Origin: Rathayibacter sp. VKM Ac-2857
GTDB lineage: Bacteria; Actinomycetota; Actinomycetes; Actinomycetales; Microbacteriaceae
NCBI RefSeq assembly: GCF_013205025.1
Contig: NZ_JABMLE010000004.1
Span: 184,946 to 248,945 of the forward strand
Length of the DNA stretch: 64,000 nucleotides
Direction: 5' to 3'
Shown here: piece after piece, positions 43,041-52,221 of the stretch
Position numbering within the stretch: the first letter of the stretch is position 1
How the letters are laid out: the number at the start of each line of letters is the position of its first letter
Position numbers and translations under genes: made by a program
The notes under the pieces: generated by a model
Database searches by the model: none
Told to the model about the DNA's origin: nothing
The model's input: the letters and a program-made list of their open reading frames with translations, nothing else

Positions 43041-43223
43041 TGCGAGGTTGCCCACCGCTCTGTAGCCGAGCGGAGCAGCGCATCCCTCTGAATCGCGCAG
43101 TCCGCCACCGCGGTCACCCTGCCTCCCGCACCCGCGGGGGGACACGACCTCGGCGCCCGCCCTCCTCCCGGAGCCGGCGGACGAGGACTGCGACCGAACC
43201 TCTCAGACCCTGGAAGGACCACA

Positions 43224-43853
43224 GTGTCGACCACCTCACGTACCCGTTCGAAGACGCGCCTCTCGCGCGCCCTCGGCATCCCCCTGACCCCGAAGGCCGC
43301 CCGTTACCTCGAGAAGCGTCCCTACGCTCCCGGTGAGCACGGCCGCTCGAAGCGCAAGGCCGACTCCGACTACGCCGTCCGCCTGCGGGAGAAGCAGCGT
43401 CTGCGAGCCCAGTACGGCATCCGCGAGAAGCAGCTGCGCATCGCCTTCCAGGAGGCGCGCCGCACTCAGGGCCTGACCGGTGAGAACCTGGTCGAGCTCC
43501 TCGAGATGCGTCTCGACGCCCTCGTCCTGCGCTCGGGCTTCGCCCGCACCACGGCGCAGGCTCGCCAGTTCGTCACCCACCGCCACATCATGGTGGACGG
43601 CCAGACGGTCGACCGTCCCTCCTTCCGCGTGAAGCCGGGCCAGGTCATCCACGTCAAGACCCGCTCCGAGGGCACCGAGCCCTTCCAGGTCGCGGCCGCC
43701 GGCGGACACGTCGACGTCCTCCCCAAGACCCCGGGCTACCTCGAGGTCGAGATCGACAAGCTCCAGGCGACGCTGCTGCGCCGCCCGAAGCGCGCCGAGG
43801 TCCCCGTGACCTGCGAAGTCCAGCTCGTCGTCGAGTACTACGCGGCCCGCTAG
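43224..43853 (+). CDS. rpsD: 30S ribosomal protein S4
   Basis: A 209-residue S4 protein, which nucleates 16S rRNA folding. It contains KAARYLEKRPYAPGEHG, KQRLRAQYGIREKQLR and the S4 RNA-binding domain (~95-155) with LEMRLDALVLRSGFARTTAQARQFVTHRHIMVDG. It is of the type lacking the N-terminal zinc-binding cysteines. GGAAGGA lies upstream of the GTG. The gene stands alone, ending at a strong terminator, rather than in the alpha operon with rpsM/rpsK/rpoA, as is usual in this family. Confidence 0.97.
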   Translation: MSTTSRTRSKTRLSRALGIPLTPKAARYLEKRPYAPGEHGRSKRKADSDYAVRLREKQRLRAQYGIREKQLRIAFQEARRTQGLTGENLVELLEMRLDALVLRSGFARTTAQARQFVTHRHIMVDGQTVDRPSFRVKPGQVIHVKTRSEGTEPFQVAAAGGHVDVLPKTPGYLEVEIDKLQATLLRRPKRAEVPVTCEVQLVVEYYAAR

Positions 43854-43872
43854 TCAGCGCACCCCCCGTTCG

Positions 43873-43908
43873 AAAGGCCCCGGCTCCTGCCGGGGCCTTT
43901 CCTCGTTC
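43873..43908 (+). terminator. Rho-independent terminator after rpsD
   Basis: A perfect 12 bp stem, AAAGGCCCCGGC with GCCGGGGCCTTT, around a TCCT loop, 19 bases after the rpsD stop, followed by CCTCGTT. The T-tract is short but the stem is by far the strongest terminator-like structure in the window. Confidence 0.85.
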
Positions 43909-44120
43909 CCGGGCCTGCTCGGCGCGCGGCGGGTGCGCTCCAGCCGCGGCCGTCCGGCTCGCGATCCGAGCTCCGGCTCGCGGGATCCGGGTGCTCCGAC
44001 GTGCCGGGGCTGCCTCCGCGTGCCGGAGGTCCGCCGACGGCGCCCTGGCCGGACCTGGGCGGCTCCGCGCCGTCGGTAGGCTGGGGTGCCGCATCCGGCG
44101 GCGCCGAAACGGAGGTCATC

Positions 44121-44546
44121 GTGTCCGGTGGAGACATCGCAGGGCTCATCGCCGCGGGGGTGTTCGCGATCCTCGTGGCCGTCGCCGCGATCCCGCTCTG
44201 GAAGCTCGGACGGGTCTTCGACAGCACGAGCGAGGCGATCAAGCAGGCCAGCGACGGCCTGACCCCGATCCTCGACGAGTCGGCGTCGACGCTGCGCGAG
44301 GCGAACCAGCAGCTGGCCCGCGTCGACACCATCACGAAGGACGTGGCCGAGGTCACCGGCAACGTGAACGCGCTCGTCGCCCTGACCGCCGCGACCATCG
44401 GCGGACCGCTGATCAAGCTCGCCGGGTTCACCGCCGGCGTCCGCGCCGTCCTGGTCGCCGGCCGCACCGCCGACAAGGCGGGCGCCGCGGTCGGACGCGG
44501 CGCCGCGCGCCGCTCTCGGCGCACCCGCAGGTCGTCCACGAAGTAG
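44121..44546 (+). CDS. DUF948 membrane-anchored protein
   Basis: A 141-residue protein with an N-terminal membrane helix (~8-27, AGLIAAGVFAILVAVAAIPLW), then a long amphipathic helical region (VFDSTSEAIKQASDGLTPILDESASTLREANQQLARVDTI in parts) typical of DUF948, and a second hydrophobic stretch (~90-110) with a basic tail. Function is unknown; members are envelope-associated. The GTG at 44121 has GGAGG 5 bases upstream. The small membrane protein and alaS follow, the order seen in related genomes. Confidence 0.85.
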   Translation: MSGGDIAGLIAAGVFAILVAVAAIPLWKLGRVFDSTSEAIKQASDGLTPILDESASTLREANQQLARVDTITKDVAEVTGNVNALVALTAATIGGPLIKLAGFTAGVRAVLVAGRTADKAGAAVGRGAARRSRRTRRSSTK

Positions 44547-44562
44547 GTCCCTGCTCGCGCCC

Positions 44563-44568
44563 TACAAT
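44563..44568 (+). promoter_or_regulatory. Candidate -10 element upstream of the small protein and alaS
   Basis: TACAAT (5 of 6 match), 50 bases before the GTG of the 63-residue protein. No -35 match at 16-18 bases. Confidence 0.4.
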
Positions 44569-44618
44569 CGAGGGGGTCGTCGCGCCCTCGCGCCGGTCGC
44601 CGTGTGGAAGGAATCGCC

Positions 44619-44810
44619 GTGAAGAACATCGTCCTGATCGTCATCGGGATCGGTCTCGGGTTCGCCGTCGCGCACCAGGTGTCCCGCACCGAGGCGGGTG
44701 CCCGTCTCTTCGAGGACCTCAACCGCACGGCGAAGGAGCTCGGCGACGCCGTCTCCGAGGGCTACCACCAGCGCGAGGCCGAGCTGAAGGCCGCCATCGG
44801 CGAGGGCTGA
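44619..44810 (+). CDS. Small single-pass membrane protein of unknown function
   Basis: A 63-residue protein: membrane helix at ~3-20 (NIVLIVIGIGLGFAVAH), then an amphipathic, charged helix (TEAGARLFEDLNRTAKELGDAVSEGYHQREAELKAAI in parts). AAGGA precedes the GTG at 44619 by 6 bases. It lies between the DUF948 gene and alaS, and is probably cotranscribed with alaS. It resembles small conserved proteins found at this place in Actinobacteria; no function is known to me. Confidence 0.8.
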   Translation: MKNIVLIVIGIGLGFAVAHQVSRTEAGARLFEDLNRTAKELGDAVSEGYHQREAELKAAIGEG

Positions 44811-44907
44811 CGCCCCGCGTCACCCGAAAGACCCTGCCGGCTCGACAGACCCCGCAGACCCGACAGACATCCGCGTCGATCCGATCGACCGAAACGTAAC
44901 GGAACCC

Positions 44908-47565
44908 ATGCAGACCGCAGACATCCGCAACCGCTGGCTCGACTTCTTCGGAAGCCGCGGCCACACCGTGGTCCCCTCCGCCTCCCTCGTGAGCGAGGAC
45001 CCGAGCCTCCTCTTCACGGTCGCCGGCATGGTGCCGTTCGTGCCCTACCTCACCGGGGTCGTCCCGGCGCCGTTCAGCCGCGCGACCAGCGTGCAGAAGT
45101 GCATCCGCACGAACGACATCGAGGAGGTCGGCAAGACCCCCCGCCACGGCACGTTCTTCCAGATGAACGGCAACTTCTCCTTCGGCGACTACTTCAAGGA
45201 GGGGGCGATCGGCTACGCCTGGGAGCTCCTCACCGGCAGCGAGAGCGACGGCAACCTCGGCTTCGACGAGAAGGACCTCTGGGTCACCGTCTACAAGGAC
45301 GACGACGAGGCCATCGCGCTCTGGAAGAAGATCGCCGGTCTGCCCGACGAGCGGATCCAGCGCCTCGACAAGGACACCAACTACTGGTCGACCGGCCAGC
45401 CCGGCCCCGCCGGCCCCTGCTCGGAGATCTTCTTCGACCGCGGGCCCGCCTACGGCATCGACGGCGGCCCGGCCACCGACGACGACCGCTACGTCGAGAT
45501 CTGGAACCTCGTCTTCATGCAGTACCTGCGCGGGCAGGGCACGAGCAAGGTCGACTTCGACATCCTCGGCGAGCTGCCGAGCAAGAACATCGACACCGGC
45601 ATGGGACTCGAGCGCGTCGCGTTCCTCAAGCAGGGCGTCGAGAACATGTACGAGATCGACCAGGTGCGCCCGGTCCTCGACCGCGCCGCCGAGCTCTCGG
45701 GCCGCCGCTACGGCGCCGTGCACGAGGACGACGTGCGGATGCGCGTCATCGCCGACCACGTCCGCTCCTCGCTGATGCTGCTCTCCGACGGCGTGACGCC
45801 GTCCAACGAGGGCCGCGGCTACATCCTGCGCCGCCTCATGCGCCGCACGGTGCGCGCGATGCGCCTGCTCGGCGTCGACACCGCGACCTTCCCCGAGCTG
45901 TTCACCGCCTCGCGCGACGCCATGGCGTCGGCCTATCCCGAGGTGTCGACCGAGTTCGAGCGCCTCTCGACCAGTGCCTACGGCGAGGAGGAGGCGTTCC
46001 TGCGCACCCTCGCGGCCGGCACCGAGATCCTCGACCTCGCGGTGCTGAAGACCAAGAAGGCGGAGGCGGCGACCCTCCCCGGCGACACCGCCTTCCTCCT
46101 GCACGACACCTTCGGCTTCCCGATCGACCTCACCCTCGAGATCGCGGAGGAGTCCGGCCTCAGCGTCGACCGCGAGGCGTTCGACTCCCTGATGACGGCG
46201 CAGCGCACCCGCGCGAAGGCCGACGCGAAGTCGAAGAAGAACGCCCTCGCCGACCTCTCGGTCTACGCCGACTTCCGCGCGCACGGCGAGACGCTCTTCA
46301 CCGGCTACGACGTGCTCGACACGGAGTCCCGGATCCTCGGCCTCATCGTCGGCGGGCACGCGGTGCAGAAGGCGGTCGCCGGCGACATCGCCGAGGTCAT
46401 CCTCGAGGCCACCTCGCTCTACGCGGAGTCGGGCGGCCAGGAGGCCGACGCCGGCCGCATCGTCGGCAACGGCTTCGACCTCGAGGTCCTCGACGTGCAG
46501 AAGCCGGTCAAGGGCCTGATCAGCCACAAGGTCCAGGTCGCCAGCGGCGAGGTCGGCGTCGGCGACGCCGCCACCTCGGTCGTCGACCGCGACTGGCGCC
46601 GCGGTGCCCGCCAGGCGCACTCCGGCACCCACCTCATCCATGCGGCGCTGCGCCAGGTCCTCGGCCCGCAGGCGCACCAGTCCGGCTCGTTCAACAAGGC
46701 CGGCTACCTGCGCCTGGACTTCTCCTGGAACCAGGCGCTCTCGCTCGAGACCCGCAGTGAGATCGAGGACATCGCCAACGGCGCGATCCGCGACAACCTC
46801 GAGGTCGTCACCCGCGAGCTCCCGCTCGACGAGGCCAAGGCGCTCGGCGCGATGGCGCTCTTCGGCGAGAAGTACGGCGAGGTCGTCCGCGTCGTCGACA
46901 TCGGCGGCCCCTGGTCGCGCGAGCTGTGCGCCGGCACCCACGTCGGCACCTCGGCCGAGATCGGGCTGATCAGCCTGATCAGCGAGTCCTCGGTCGGCTC
47001 GACCAACCGCCGCGTCGAGTCGCTGGTCGGCCGCGAGGCGCTGAGCGAGCTCGTCGCCGAGCGCGCCCTGGTCAGCACCATCTCCTCCTCGCTCAAGACG
47101 CCGCGCGAGCAGCTGCCCGATCGGATCGCCGAGCTCGTCGCGAGCCTCAAGGCCGCCGAGAAGCGGATCGCGACCTTCGAGGCCCGCGCGCTCGCCGAGC
47201 GGGTCCCCGCCATCGCCGCCACGAAGCGCTCGATCAACGGCGTCACGATCGTCGCCGAGAACGTCGGCACGGCCGGCTCCGGCGACGAGCTGCGCTCGCT
47301 CGTGATCTCGGTGCGCGAGCGCCTCGGTCAGGACGCCGCGGTCGTCGCCCTCGCGGCCGACGTCGCCGGGAAGCCCGCCGTCATCGTCGCGACCACCCCC
47401 GCCGCCCGCGAGCTCGGCCGGAAGGCGGGCGTGCTCGCCCGTCGCGCCGCCGGGATCCTCGGCGGCGGCGGTGGCGGCAAGGACGACCTGGCGCAGGGCG
47501 GCGGCTCGGACGTGTCCGCCATCGGTGCCGCGCTCGAGGCCGTCGTCGAGGAAGCGACCCGCTGA
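44908..47565 (+). CDS. alaS: Alanyl-tRNA synthetase
   Basis: An 885-residue class II synthetase. The catalytic domain starts IRNRWLDFFGSRGHTVVPSASLV and contains KCIRTNDIEEVG, HGTFFQMNGNFSFGDYFKE and WNLVFMQY. The editing domain has the zinc/editing residues HSGTHLIHAAL (~571) and CAGTHV (~674). The C-Ala domain is at the end, with a poly-Gly segment ILGGGGGGKDD. All catalytic and editing motifs are intact, so mischarged Ser/Gly-tRNA-Ala should be cleared. ruvX begins directly after its stop codon. Confidence 0.97.
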   Translation: MQTADIRNRWLDFFGSRGHTVVPSASLVSEDPSLLFTVAGMVPFVPYLTGVVPAPFSRATSVQKCIRTNDIEEVGKTPRHGTFFQMNGNFSFGDYFKEGAIGYAWELLTGSESDGNLGFDEKDLWVTVYKDDDEAIALWKKIAGLPDERIQRLDKDTNYWSTGQPGPAGPCSEIFFDRGPAYGIDGGPATDDDRYVEIWNLVFMQYLRGQGTSKVDFDILGELPSKNIDTGMGLERVAFLKQGVENMYEIDQVRPVLDRAAELSGRRYGAVHEDDVRMRVIADHVRSSLMLLSDGVTPSNEGRGYILRRLMRRTVRAMRLLGVDTATFPELFTASRDAMASAYPEVSTEFERLSTSAYGEEEAFLRTLAAGTEILDLAVLKTKKAEAATLPGDTAFLLHDTFGFPIDLTLEIAEESGLSVDREAFDSLMTAQRTRAKADAKSKKNALADLSVYADFRAHGETLFTGYDVLDTESRILGLIVGGHAVQKAVAGDIAEVILEATSLYAESGGQEADAGRIVGNGFDLEVLDVQKPVKGLISHKVQVASGEVGVGDAATSVVDRDWRRGARQAHSGTHLIHAALRQVLGPQAHQSGSFNKAGYLRLDFSWNQALSLETRSEIEDIANGAIRDNLEVVTRELPLDEAKALGAMALFGEKYGEVVRVVDIGGPWSRELCAGTHVGTSAEIGLISLISESSVGSTNRRVESLVGREALSELVAERALVSTISSSLKTPREQLPDRIAELVASLKAAEKRIATFEARALAERVPAIAATKRSINGVTIVAENVGTAGSGDELRSLVISVRERLGQDAAVVALAADVAGKPAVIVATTPAARELGRKAGVLARRAAGILGGGGGGKDDLAQGGGSDVSAIGAALEAVVEEATR

Positions 47566-48150
47566 ATGGAGAGGTTCGGCGTCCGGCTCGGCATCGATGT
47601 GGGCCGCTCCCGCATCGGAGTCGCGCGCTGCGACGCCGACGGTCTCCTCGCCGTGCCGGTGGAGACCGTCGCGCGCGTCGCGGAGGCGCCGGACGGCTCC
47701 GACGTCGCCCGGATTGCGGCCCTCGCCGCCGAGTTCGGCGCGTCGGCGATCGTCGTCGGCCTCCCGCTGTCGCTGTCGGGGGCCGAGACGGCCTCGACGG
47801 ACGACGCCCGCGCCTTCGCGGCGCGCCTCGCCTCCGCCGTTCCGACCGCCCCGGTGCGGCTCGTGGACGAGCGGCTCTCGACGGTGAGCGCCCAGAACGC
47901 GCTGCACCGCTCGGGACGCAGCACCCGCGGCTCCCGCGCCGTGATCGACCAGGTCGCCGCCGTGGTGATCCTGCAGCACGCCATCGATTCCGAGCGCTCC
48001 TCCGGTACCCCCGCCGGATCCGCGCTCGAACCGAACGAAGGACGACCCAGCCGTGACCGACGTCCCCCCGAGCCGCCGCGCCGCCCGCGCAGCCGAGGCC
48101 GATCAGCAGAGTCAGCTCCCGCACAGCCCGGAGCAGCGCCCCGCCTCTGA
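47566..48150 (+). CDS. ruvX: RuvX/YqgF RNase H-like nuclease
   Basis: A 194-residue protein of the YqgF/RuvX family (putative Holliday junction resolvase, implicated in 16S rRNA processing). LGIDVGRSRIGVA (~7-19), VVGLPLSLSG and VDERLSTVSAQNAL are the three conserved blocks with acidic residues. The core ends near residue 145; the remaining ~50 residues are Pro/Arg/Ser-rich and encoded by DNA that also holds the start of mltG in another frame (98-base overlap). That tail may simply be read-through of unselected sequence. Confidence 0.92.
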   Translation: MERFGVRLGIDVGRSRIGVARCDADGLLAVPVETVARVAEAPDGSDVARIAALAAEFGASAIVVGLPLSLSGAETASTDDARAFAARLASAVPTAPVRLVDERLSTVSAQNALHRSGRSTRGSRAVIDQVAAVVILQHAIDSERSSGTPAGSALEPNEGRPSRDRRPPEPPRRPRSRGRSAESAPAQPGAAPRL

Positions 48151-49381
48151 GGCCGAGCACACTGCGCCCGACCACACTGCGCCCGAGCACGACCCCATCG
48201 ACCACCTGTTCGCCGGCCCCGAGGTCGGCGCCCCGCGCGACCGCGGTGAAGCCGTCGCCGCGGCGCATCCCGATGCCGCCCCGTCGACCCGTCGCCGCCG
48301 CGCGAAGCGCGAGAACAAGCCCCGCCGCAGCCGTCGCGGGCTGATCGGCGGGCTCCTCGCCTTCGGCGTCTTCGTGGCCCTGGTCGCGATCGCCGTGACG
48401 ATCTTCGTCGAGCCGGTCCGCGCGCTCTTCGCGGAGCCGGAGCCGACCGACTTCACCGGCACCGGCACGAGCGAGGTGGTCTTCACGATCCACCAGGGCG
48501 ACGGCGGCAGCACCATCGCCGAGAACCTCGTCACGGACGGCGTCATCAAGTCGTACACGCCGTTCTACGAGCTGCTGCTGGCCGAGAACCCGGAGCCGGT
48601 CTTCCAGCCGGGCGCCTACTCGCTGAAGGCCGAGATGAGCGCCAAGGCGGCGCTGTCCGCGCTGCTCGACTCCGAGTCGACCCGGCTCGCGAACACCTTC
48701 GTCATCCCGGAGGGCACCTCGCTCAAGGGCGCGCTGCCGCTCATCGCGGACGGCTCGGGCGTCGCGCTCGCTGATCTGGAGGCCGCCGCCGCCGACTGGG
48801 GCTCCTACGGGCTCCCCGCCGAGGCGACCAGCCTCGAGGGTTTCCTCTTCCCGGCGACCTACGACATCGACCCGGGCACGTCGGCGCACGACATCCTGCA
48901 GACCCTCGTGAACCGGATGTACCAGTCGCTCGACGCGGCCGGCGTCCCGGTCGAGAACCGCTACCGGACCGTCGTCTTCGCCTCGCTCGTGCAGCGCGAG
49001 GCCCGCGTCGCCGACGACTTCCCGAAGGTCGCGCGCGTCTTCCAGAACCGCCTCGACCAGGGCTGGCGCCTTCAGTCGGACGCGACCGTCGCCTACGGCA
49101 CCGGCGCCACCGACCGGGTGACCACGACCGACGCCGAGCGCAACGACGCGAGCAACGTCTACAACACCTACCAGCGCGACGGCCTGCCGCCCGCTCCGAT
49201 CTCGAACCCGGGCGACGTCGCCATTCAGGCCGTGCTGCAGCCCGCGGACGGCACCTGGCTCTACTTCGTCACGGTGAACCTCGAGACCGGCGAGACGGTC
49301 TACTCGACCACCGACGCCGAGCACAACGCGGCCGTGGCGCAGTGGCAGGCGTGGATGCGGGACCACCCGGAGTACCAGTGA
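48053..49381 (+). CDS. mltG: Endolytic transglycosylase MltG (YceG family)
   Basis: A 442-residue membrane protein that cuts nascent peptidoglycan to end glycan strands. A disordered, charged cytoplasmic part of ~95 residues precedes one membrane helix (~97-119), a LysM-like region, and the YceG domain with [38 protein letters not shown] (catalytic Glu near residue 313), [10 protein letters not shown] and [17 protein letters not shown]. The GTG at 48053 has AAGGA 10 bases upstream and lies within the ruvX tail. aroE starts in its stop codon. Confidence 0.93.
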   Translation: MTDVPPSRRAARAAEADQQSQLPHSPEQRPASEAEHTAPDHTAPEHDPIDHLFAGPEVGAPRDRGEAVAAAHPDAAPSTRRRRAKRENKPRRSRRGLIGGLLAFGVFVALVAIAVTIFVEPVRALFAEPEPTDFTGTGTSEVVFTIHQGDGGSTIAENLVTDGVIKSYTPFYELLLAENPEPVFQPGAYSLKAEMSAKAALSALLDSESTRLANTFVIPEGTSLKGALPLIADGSGVALADLEAAAADWGSYGLPAEATSLEGFLFPATYDIDPGTSAHDILQTLVNRMYQSLDAAGVPVENRYRTVVFASLVQREARVADDFPKVARVFQNRLDQGWRLQSDATVAYGTGATDRVTTTDAERNDASNVYNTYQRDGLPPAPISNPGDVAIQAVLQPADGTWLYFVTVNLETGETVYSTTDAEHNAAVAQWQAWMRDHPEYQ

Positions 49382-50253
49382 CCCTCGGGCAGCCGGCGCC
49401 GGCCGGGCGCCGGCTGGCGGTCCTCGGCTCGCCGATCGCGCACTCGCGCTCGCCCGAGCTGCACGCGGCGGCGTACCGGGTGCTCGGGCTCGACTGGAGC
49501 TACACCGCGGTCGAGGCGACGGAGACGACGCTCGCGGCGGTCGTCGCCGATCCGGCCGCGCAGTGGCACGGCCTGTCCCTGACGATGCCGCTCAAGCACG
49601 CGGTAAGGCCGCTGCTCGACGAGGAGGACCTGGTCGCGCGGGCGACCGGAGCCGTCAACACGGTCCTGCTCGACCGCTCCCTCGGCGCGCCCCGCCTGCG
49701 CGGCTTCAACACCGACGTGGCCGGGATCGTCCGGGCGCTCGGGGAGGCGGGGGTGCACTCGGCCGAGCGCGTCGAGATCCTCGGGGGAGGGGCGACCGCC
49801 GCCTCCGCCCTCGCCGCCGCCGCCGAGCTGGGTGCGGCGCGCGTGACGGTGACGCTCCGCTCGCCGGAGAGGGCTGCTCTGCTCGCCGCAATCGCCGAGG
49901 CGGTCGGCGTCGCCCTCGACGTCCGTCCGTTCTCGGCGTGGGACGGCGCGGACGCGGCGCCGCTGCTCGTCTCCACGCTGCCGGGCGGCGCCTCCGCCGG
50001 GCTGGTCGTGCCCGACGCCGTCGTGTCGACCTCGACCCTCTTCGACGTCGCGTACTCGCCCTGGCCCAGCCCGCTCGCGCTGCGCTGGGGAGCGGCCGGC
50101 TCGCCGGTGATCTCGGGTCTCGGCATGCTGCTGCACCAGGCGCTGCTGCAGGTGCGGGTGTTCGTCGGCGGCGACCCGGCCGTGCCGCTGCCCGACGAGG
50201 ACGCGGTGCTCGCGGCGATGCGCGCGACTCTCCCGGCGGACTCCGCGGTCTGA
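49378..50253 (+). CDS. aroE: Shikimate dehydrogenase
   Basis: A 291-residue enzyme reducing 3-dehydroshikimate to shikimate. [18 protein letters not shown] is the substrate-binding N-terminus, LTMPLKHAV carries the catalytic Lys, [13 protein letters not shown] the Asp partner, and [12 protein letters not shown] is the dinucleotide loop. The GTG start overlaps mltG (GTGA). aroC begins 53 bases after its stop and has its own ribosome site. Confidence 0.93.
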   Translation: MTLGQPAPAGRRLAVLGSPIAHSRSPELHAAAYRVLGLDWSYTAVEATETTLAAVVADPAAQWHGLSLTMPLKHAVRPLLDEEDLVARATGAVNTVLLDRSLGAPRLRGFNTDVAGIVRALGEAGVHSAERVEILGGGATAASALAAAAELGAARVTVTLRSPERAALLAAIAEAVGVALDVRPFSAWDGADAAPLLVSTLPGGASAGLVVPDAVVSTSTLFDVAYSPWPSPLALRWGAAGSPVISGLGMLLHQALLQVRVFVGGDPAVPLPDEDAVLAAMRATLPADSAV

Positions 50254-50306
50254 GCCTGCGGGCGCCGGGCGCGGGCGCGGTGGAGCGCGTGTGCGAGAAT
50301 CGGAGG

Positions 50307-51524
50307 ATGCTCCGTTGGCTCACGGCCGGGGAATCCCACGGTCCCGAACTCGTCGCCGTCCTCGAAGGACTGCCGGCGGGTGTCCCCGTCTCCCTCGACG
50401 ACGTCCGCGCCGACCTCGCCCGGCGCAAGCTCGGCTACGGTCGCGGCGCCCGGATGAAGTTCGAGCAGGACGAGCTGAACGTCTCGTCCGGCATCCGCCA
50501 CGGCGCCACCACGGGCGGCCCGATCGCGCTGCGCATCGGCAACACCGAGTGGGCACGCTGGGTGGATGTGATGGCGGCCGAGCCGCGCGACCCCGAGACG
50601 CTTCCCAAGGGCCGCGGCGCCGCGCTCACCCGCCCGCGCCCGGGCCACGCCGACCTGGTCGGCATGCAGAAGTACGGCTTCGAGGAGTCGCGCAACGTCC
50701 TCGAGCGCGCCTCGGCCCGCGAGACGGCGGCCCGCGTCGCGCTCGGCGCCGTCGCCCGCCGCTTCCTCGGCGAGCTCGGCATCACCCTGGTCAGCCACAC
50801 CCTCGCGATCGGCCCGGTCCGCGTGCCGGAGGGCTCGGTCTTGCCGACGCCGGCCGACGTCGACGCGCTGGACGCGGATCCGCTGCGCTGCCACGACGCG
50901 GCGACCAGCGCCATGATGGTGGCCGAGGTCGACCGCGCGCACGAGGACGGCGACACCCTCGGCGGCGTCGTCGAGGTGCTGGCCTACGACCTCCCGCCGG
51001 GCCTCGGCTCCTACGTGCACTGGGACCGCCGGCTCGACGCGCAGCTCGCGGCCGCGCTGATGGGCATCCAGGCGATCAAGGGCGTCGAGGTCGGCGACGG
51101 CTTCCTCACCACCACCCGCCGCGGCTCCGAGGCGCACGACGAGCTCTTCGTGGACGAGGGCGGCATCGGCCGCTCGAGTGACCGCGCCGGCGGCACCGAG
51201 GGCGGCATGAGCACGGGCACCGTCCTGCGGGTCCGGGCCGGCATGAAGCCGATCGCCACCGTCCCGCACGCGCTGCGCACGGTCGACGTCGCGACCGGCG
51301 AGGCGGCCGGCGCGCACCACCAGCGCTCCGACGTCTGCGCGGTGCCCGCCTCGGGCGTCGTCGCGGAGGCGATGGTCGCCCTGGTGCTCGCGAACGCCGT
51401 GCTGGAGAAGTTCGGCGGCGACAGCGTCACCGAGACCCGCCGCAACCTGCAGGGCTACCTCGACGCGATCCCGGAGGAGCTGCGCACGCTCGCCGCCAGC
51501 GATCCGGCGCTCGGTCTCGTCTGA
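50307..51524 (+). CDS. aroC: Chorismate synthase
   Basis: A 405-residue FMN-dependent enzyme making chorismate from [25 protein letters not shown] is the N-terminal signature, [16 protein letters not shown] and [21 protein letters not shown] are the second, and [17 protein letters not shown] the third. Length is normal. GGAGG directly abuts the ATG at 50307, which is too close to act well, so the start may be used leaderless or through coupling with aroE. Confidence 0.96.
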   Translation: MLRWLTAGESHGPELVAVLEGLPAGVPVSLDDVRADLARRKLGYGRGARMKFEQDELNVSSGIRHGATTGGPIALRIGNTEWARWVDVMAAEPRDPETLPKGRGAALTRPRPGHADLVGMQKYGFEESRNVLERASARETAARVALGAVARRFLGELGITLVSHTLAIGPVRVPEGSVLPTPADVDALDADPLRCHDAATSAMMVAEVDRAHEDGDTLGGVVEVLAYDLPPGLGSYVHWDRRLDAQLAAALMGIQAIKGVEVGDGFLTTTRRGSEAHDELFVDEGGIGRSSDRAGGTEGGMSTGTVLRVRAGMKPIATVPHALRTVDVATGEAAGAHHQRSDVCAVPASGVVAEAMVALVLANAVLEKFGGDSVTETRRNLQGYLDAIPEELRTLAASDPALGLV

Positions 51525-51555
51525 TGCCCGAGCACCTACCCGGCAGCGCCCGCTG

Positions 51556-52221
51556 ATGGCGGGTCACGATACCGGCGCGGCCCGCGCCCGCGTCGTCCTG
51601 ATCGGCCCGATGGGGGCCGGCAAGACGACGATCGGCAAGCGGGTCGCGAAGGCCCTCGCGGCCGAGTTCGTCGACTCCGACGCCGAGTTCGTGCGCCGGC
51701 ACGGACCGATCGCCGCGTACTTCGACCTGCACGGCGAGGCGTCCTTCCGTGTGGAGGAGCGCCGCGTCGTCGAGCAGGCCGTCCGTCGCGCCGTCGTGCT
51801 GAGCCTGGGCGGGGGAGCGGTGCTCGACGAGGGCACCCGCGCCGACCTGGCCGGCGTCCCCGTCGTCCTGCTGACCACGACCGCCGAGGCCGTGCGCGAC
51901 CGGCTCGGCACGGGCCGCCCGCTGGTGCGCGGCGGCGTCGCCGACTGGACGCGCATCTTCGAGTCGCGACGGGCGGTCTACGAGTCCCTCGCCGACACCG
52001 TCGTCGACTCCTCGCGCCGCCCGATCACGACCCTGGCCGCCGAGGTGGCCGCCTGGGTGCGCGAGCGCGAGGCGGCCGTCGGCGACCCCGCTGCCGGCAC
52101 CACCGAGTCCACCGGCACCACCGAGTCCACCGGAACCACCGAGTCCACCAGCACCACAGAATCCACCAGCACCACAGAACCGGCGGCCCCCACCGGCCGC
52201 CCGACCGGAAGAAGAGCATGA
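51556..52221 (+). CDS. aroK: Shikimate kinase with repetitive C-terminal tail
   Basis: A 221-residue kinase. GPMGAGKTTIGKRVA is the P-loop (~17-31), SDAEFVRRHGP and SFRVEERRVV carry substrate-binding Asp and Arg, LSLGGGAVL is the Walker B-like GGG, and GRPLVRGG the lid. The kinase ends near residue 175. A tail of TTESTG/TTESTS repeats (residues ~182-208) follows, encoded by 18 bp tandem repeats, and is absent from typical AroK. The stop overlaps the aroB ATG (ATGA). Confidence 0.93.
   Translation: MAGHDTGAARARVVLIGPMGAGKTTIGKRVAKALAAEFVDSDAEFVRRHGPIAAYFDLHGEASFRVEERRVVEQAVRRAVVLSLGGGAVLDEGTRADLAGVPVVLLTTTAEAVRDRLGTGRPLVRGGVADWTRIFESRRAVYESLADTVVDSSRRPITTLAAEVAAWVREREAAVGDPAAGTTESTGTTESTGTTESTSTTESTSTTEPAAPTGRPTGRRA
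52099..52179 (+). repeat. 18 bp tandem repeat in the 3' end of aroK
   Basis: Four full in-frame units (starting 52099, 52117, 52135, 52153) encode TTESTG, TTESTG, TTESTS and TTESTS, followed by a partial unit. The first units use ACC GAG and the last ACA GAA codons, so the array contains two subtypes. Confidence 0.88.

Noticed and set aside
43041-43120. Possible tRNA in the rpsD leader
   Set aside because: The TAGCCGAGCGG stretch looks like a D-arm, but no acceptor stem, anticodon arm or T-arm (GTTCGAATC) can be built around it.
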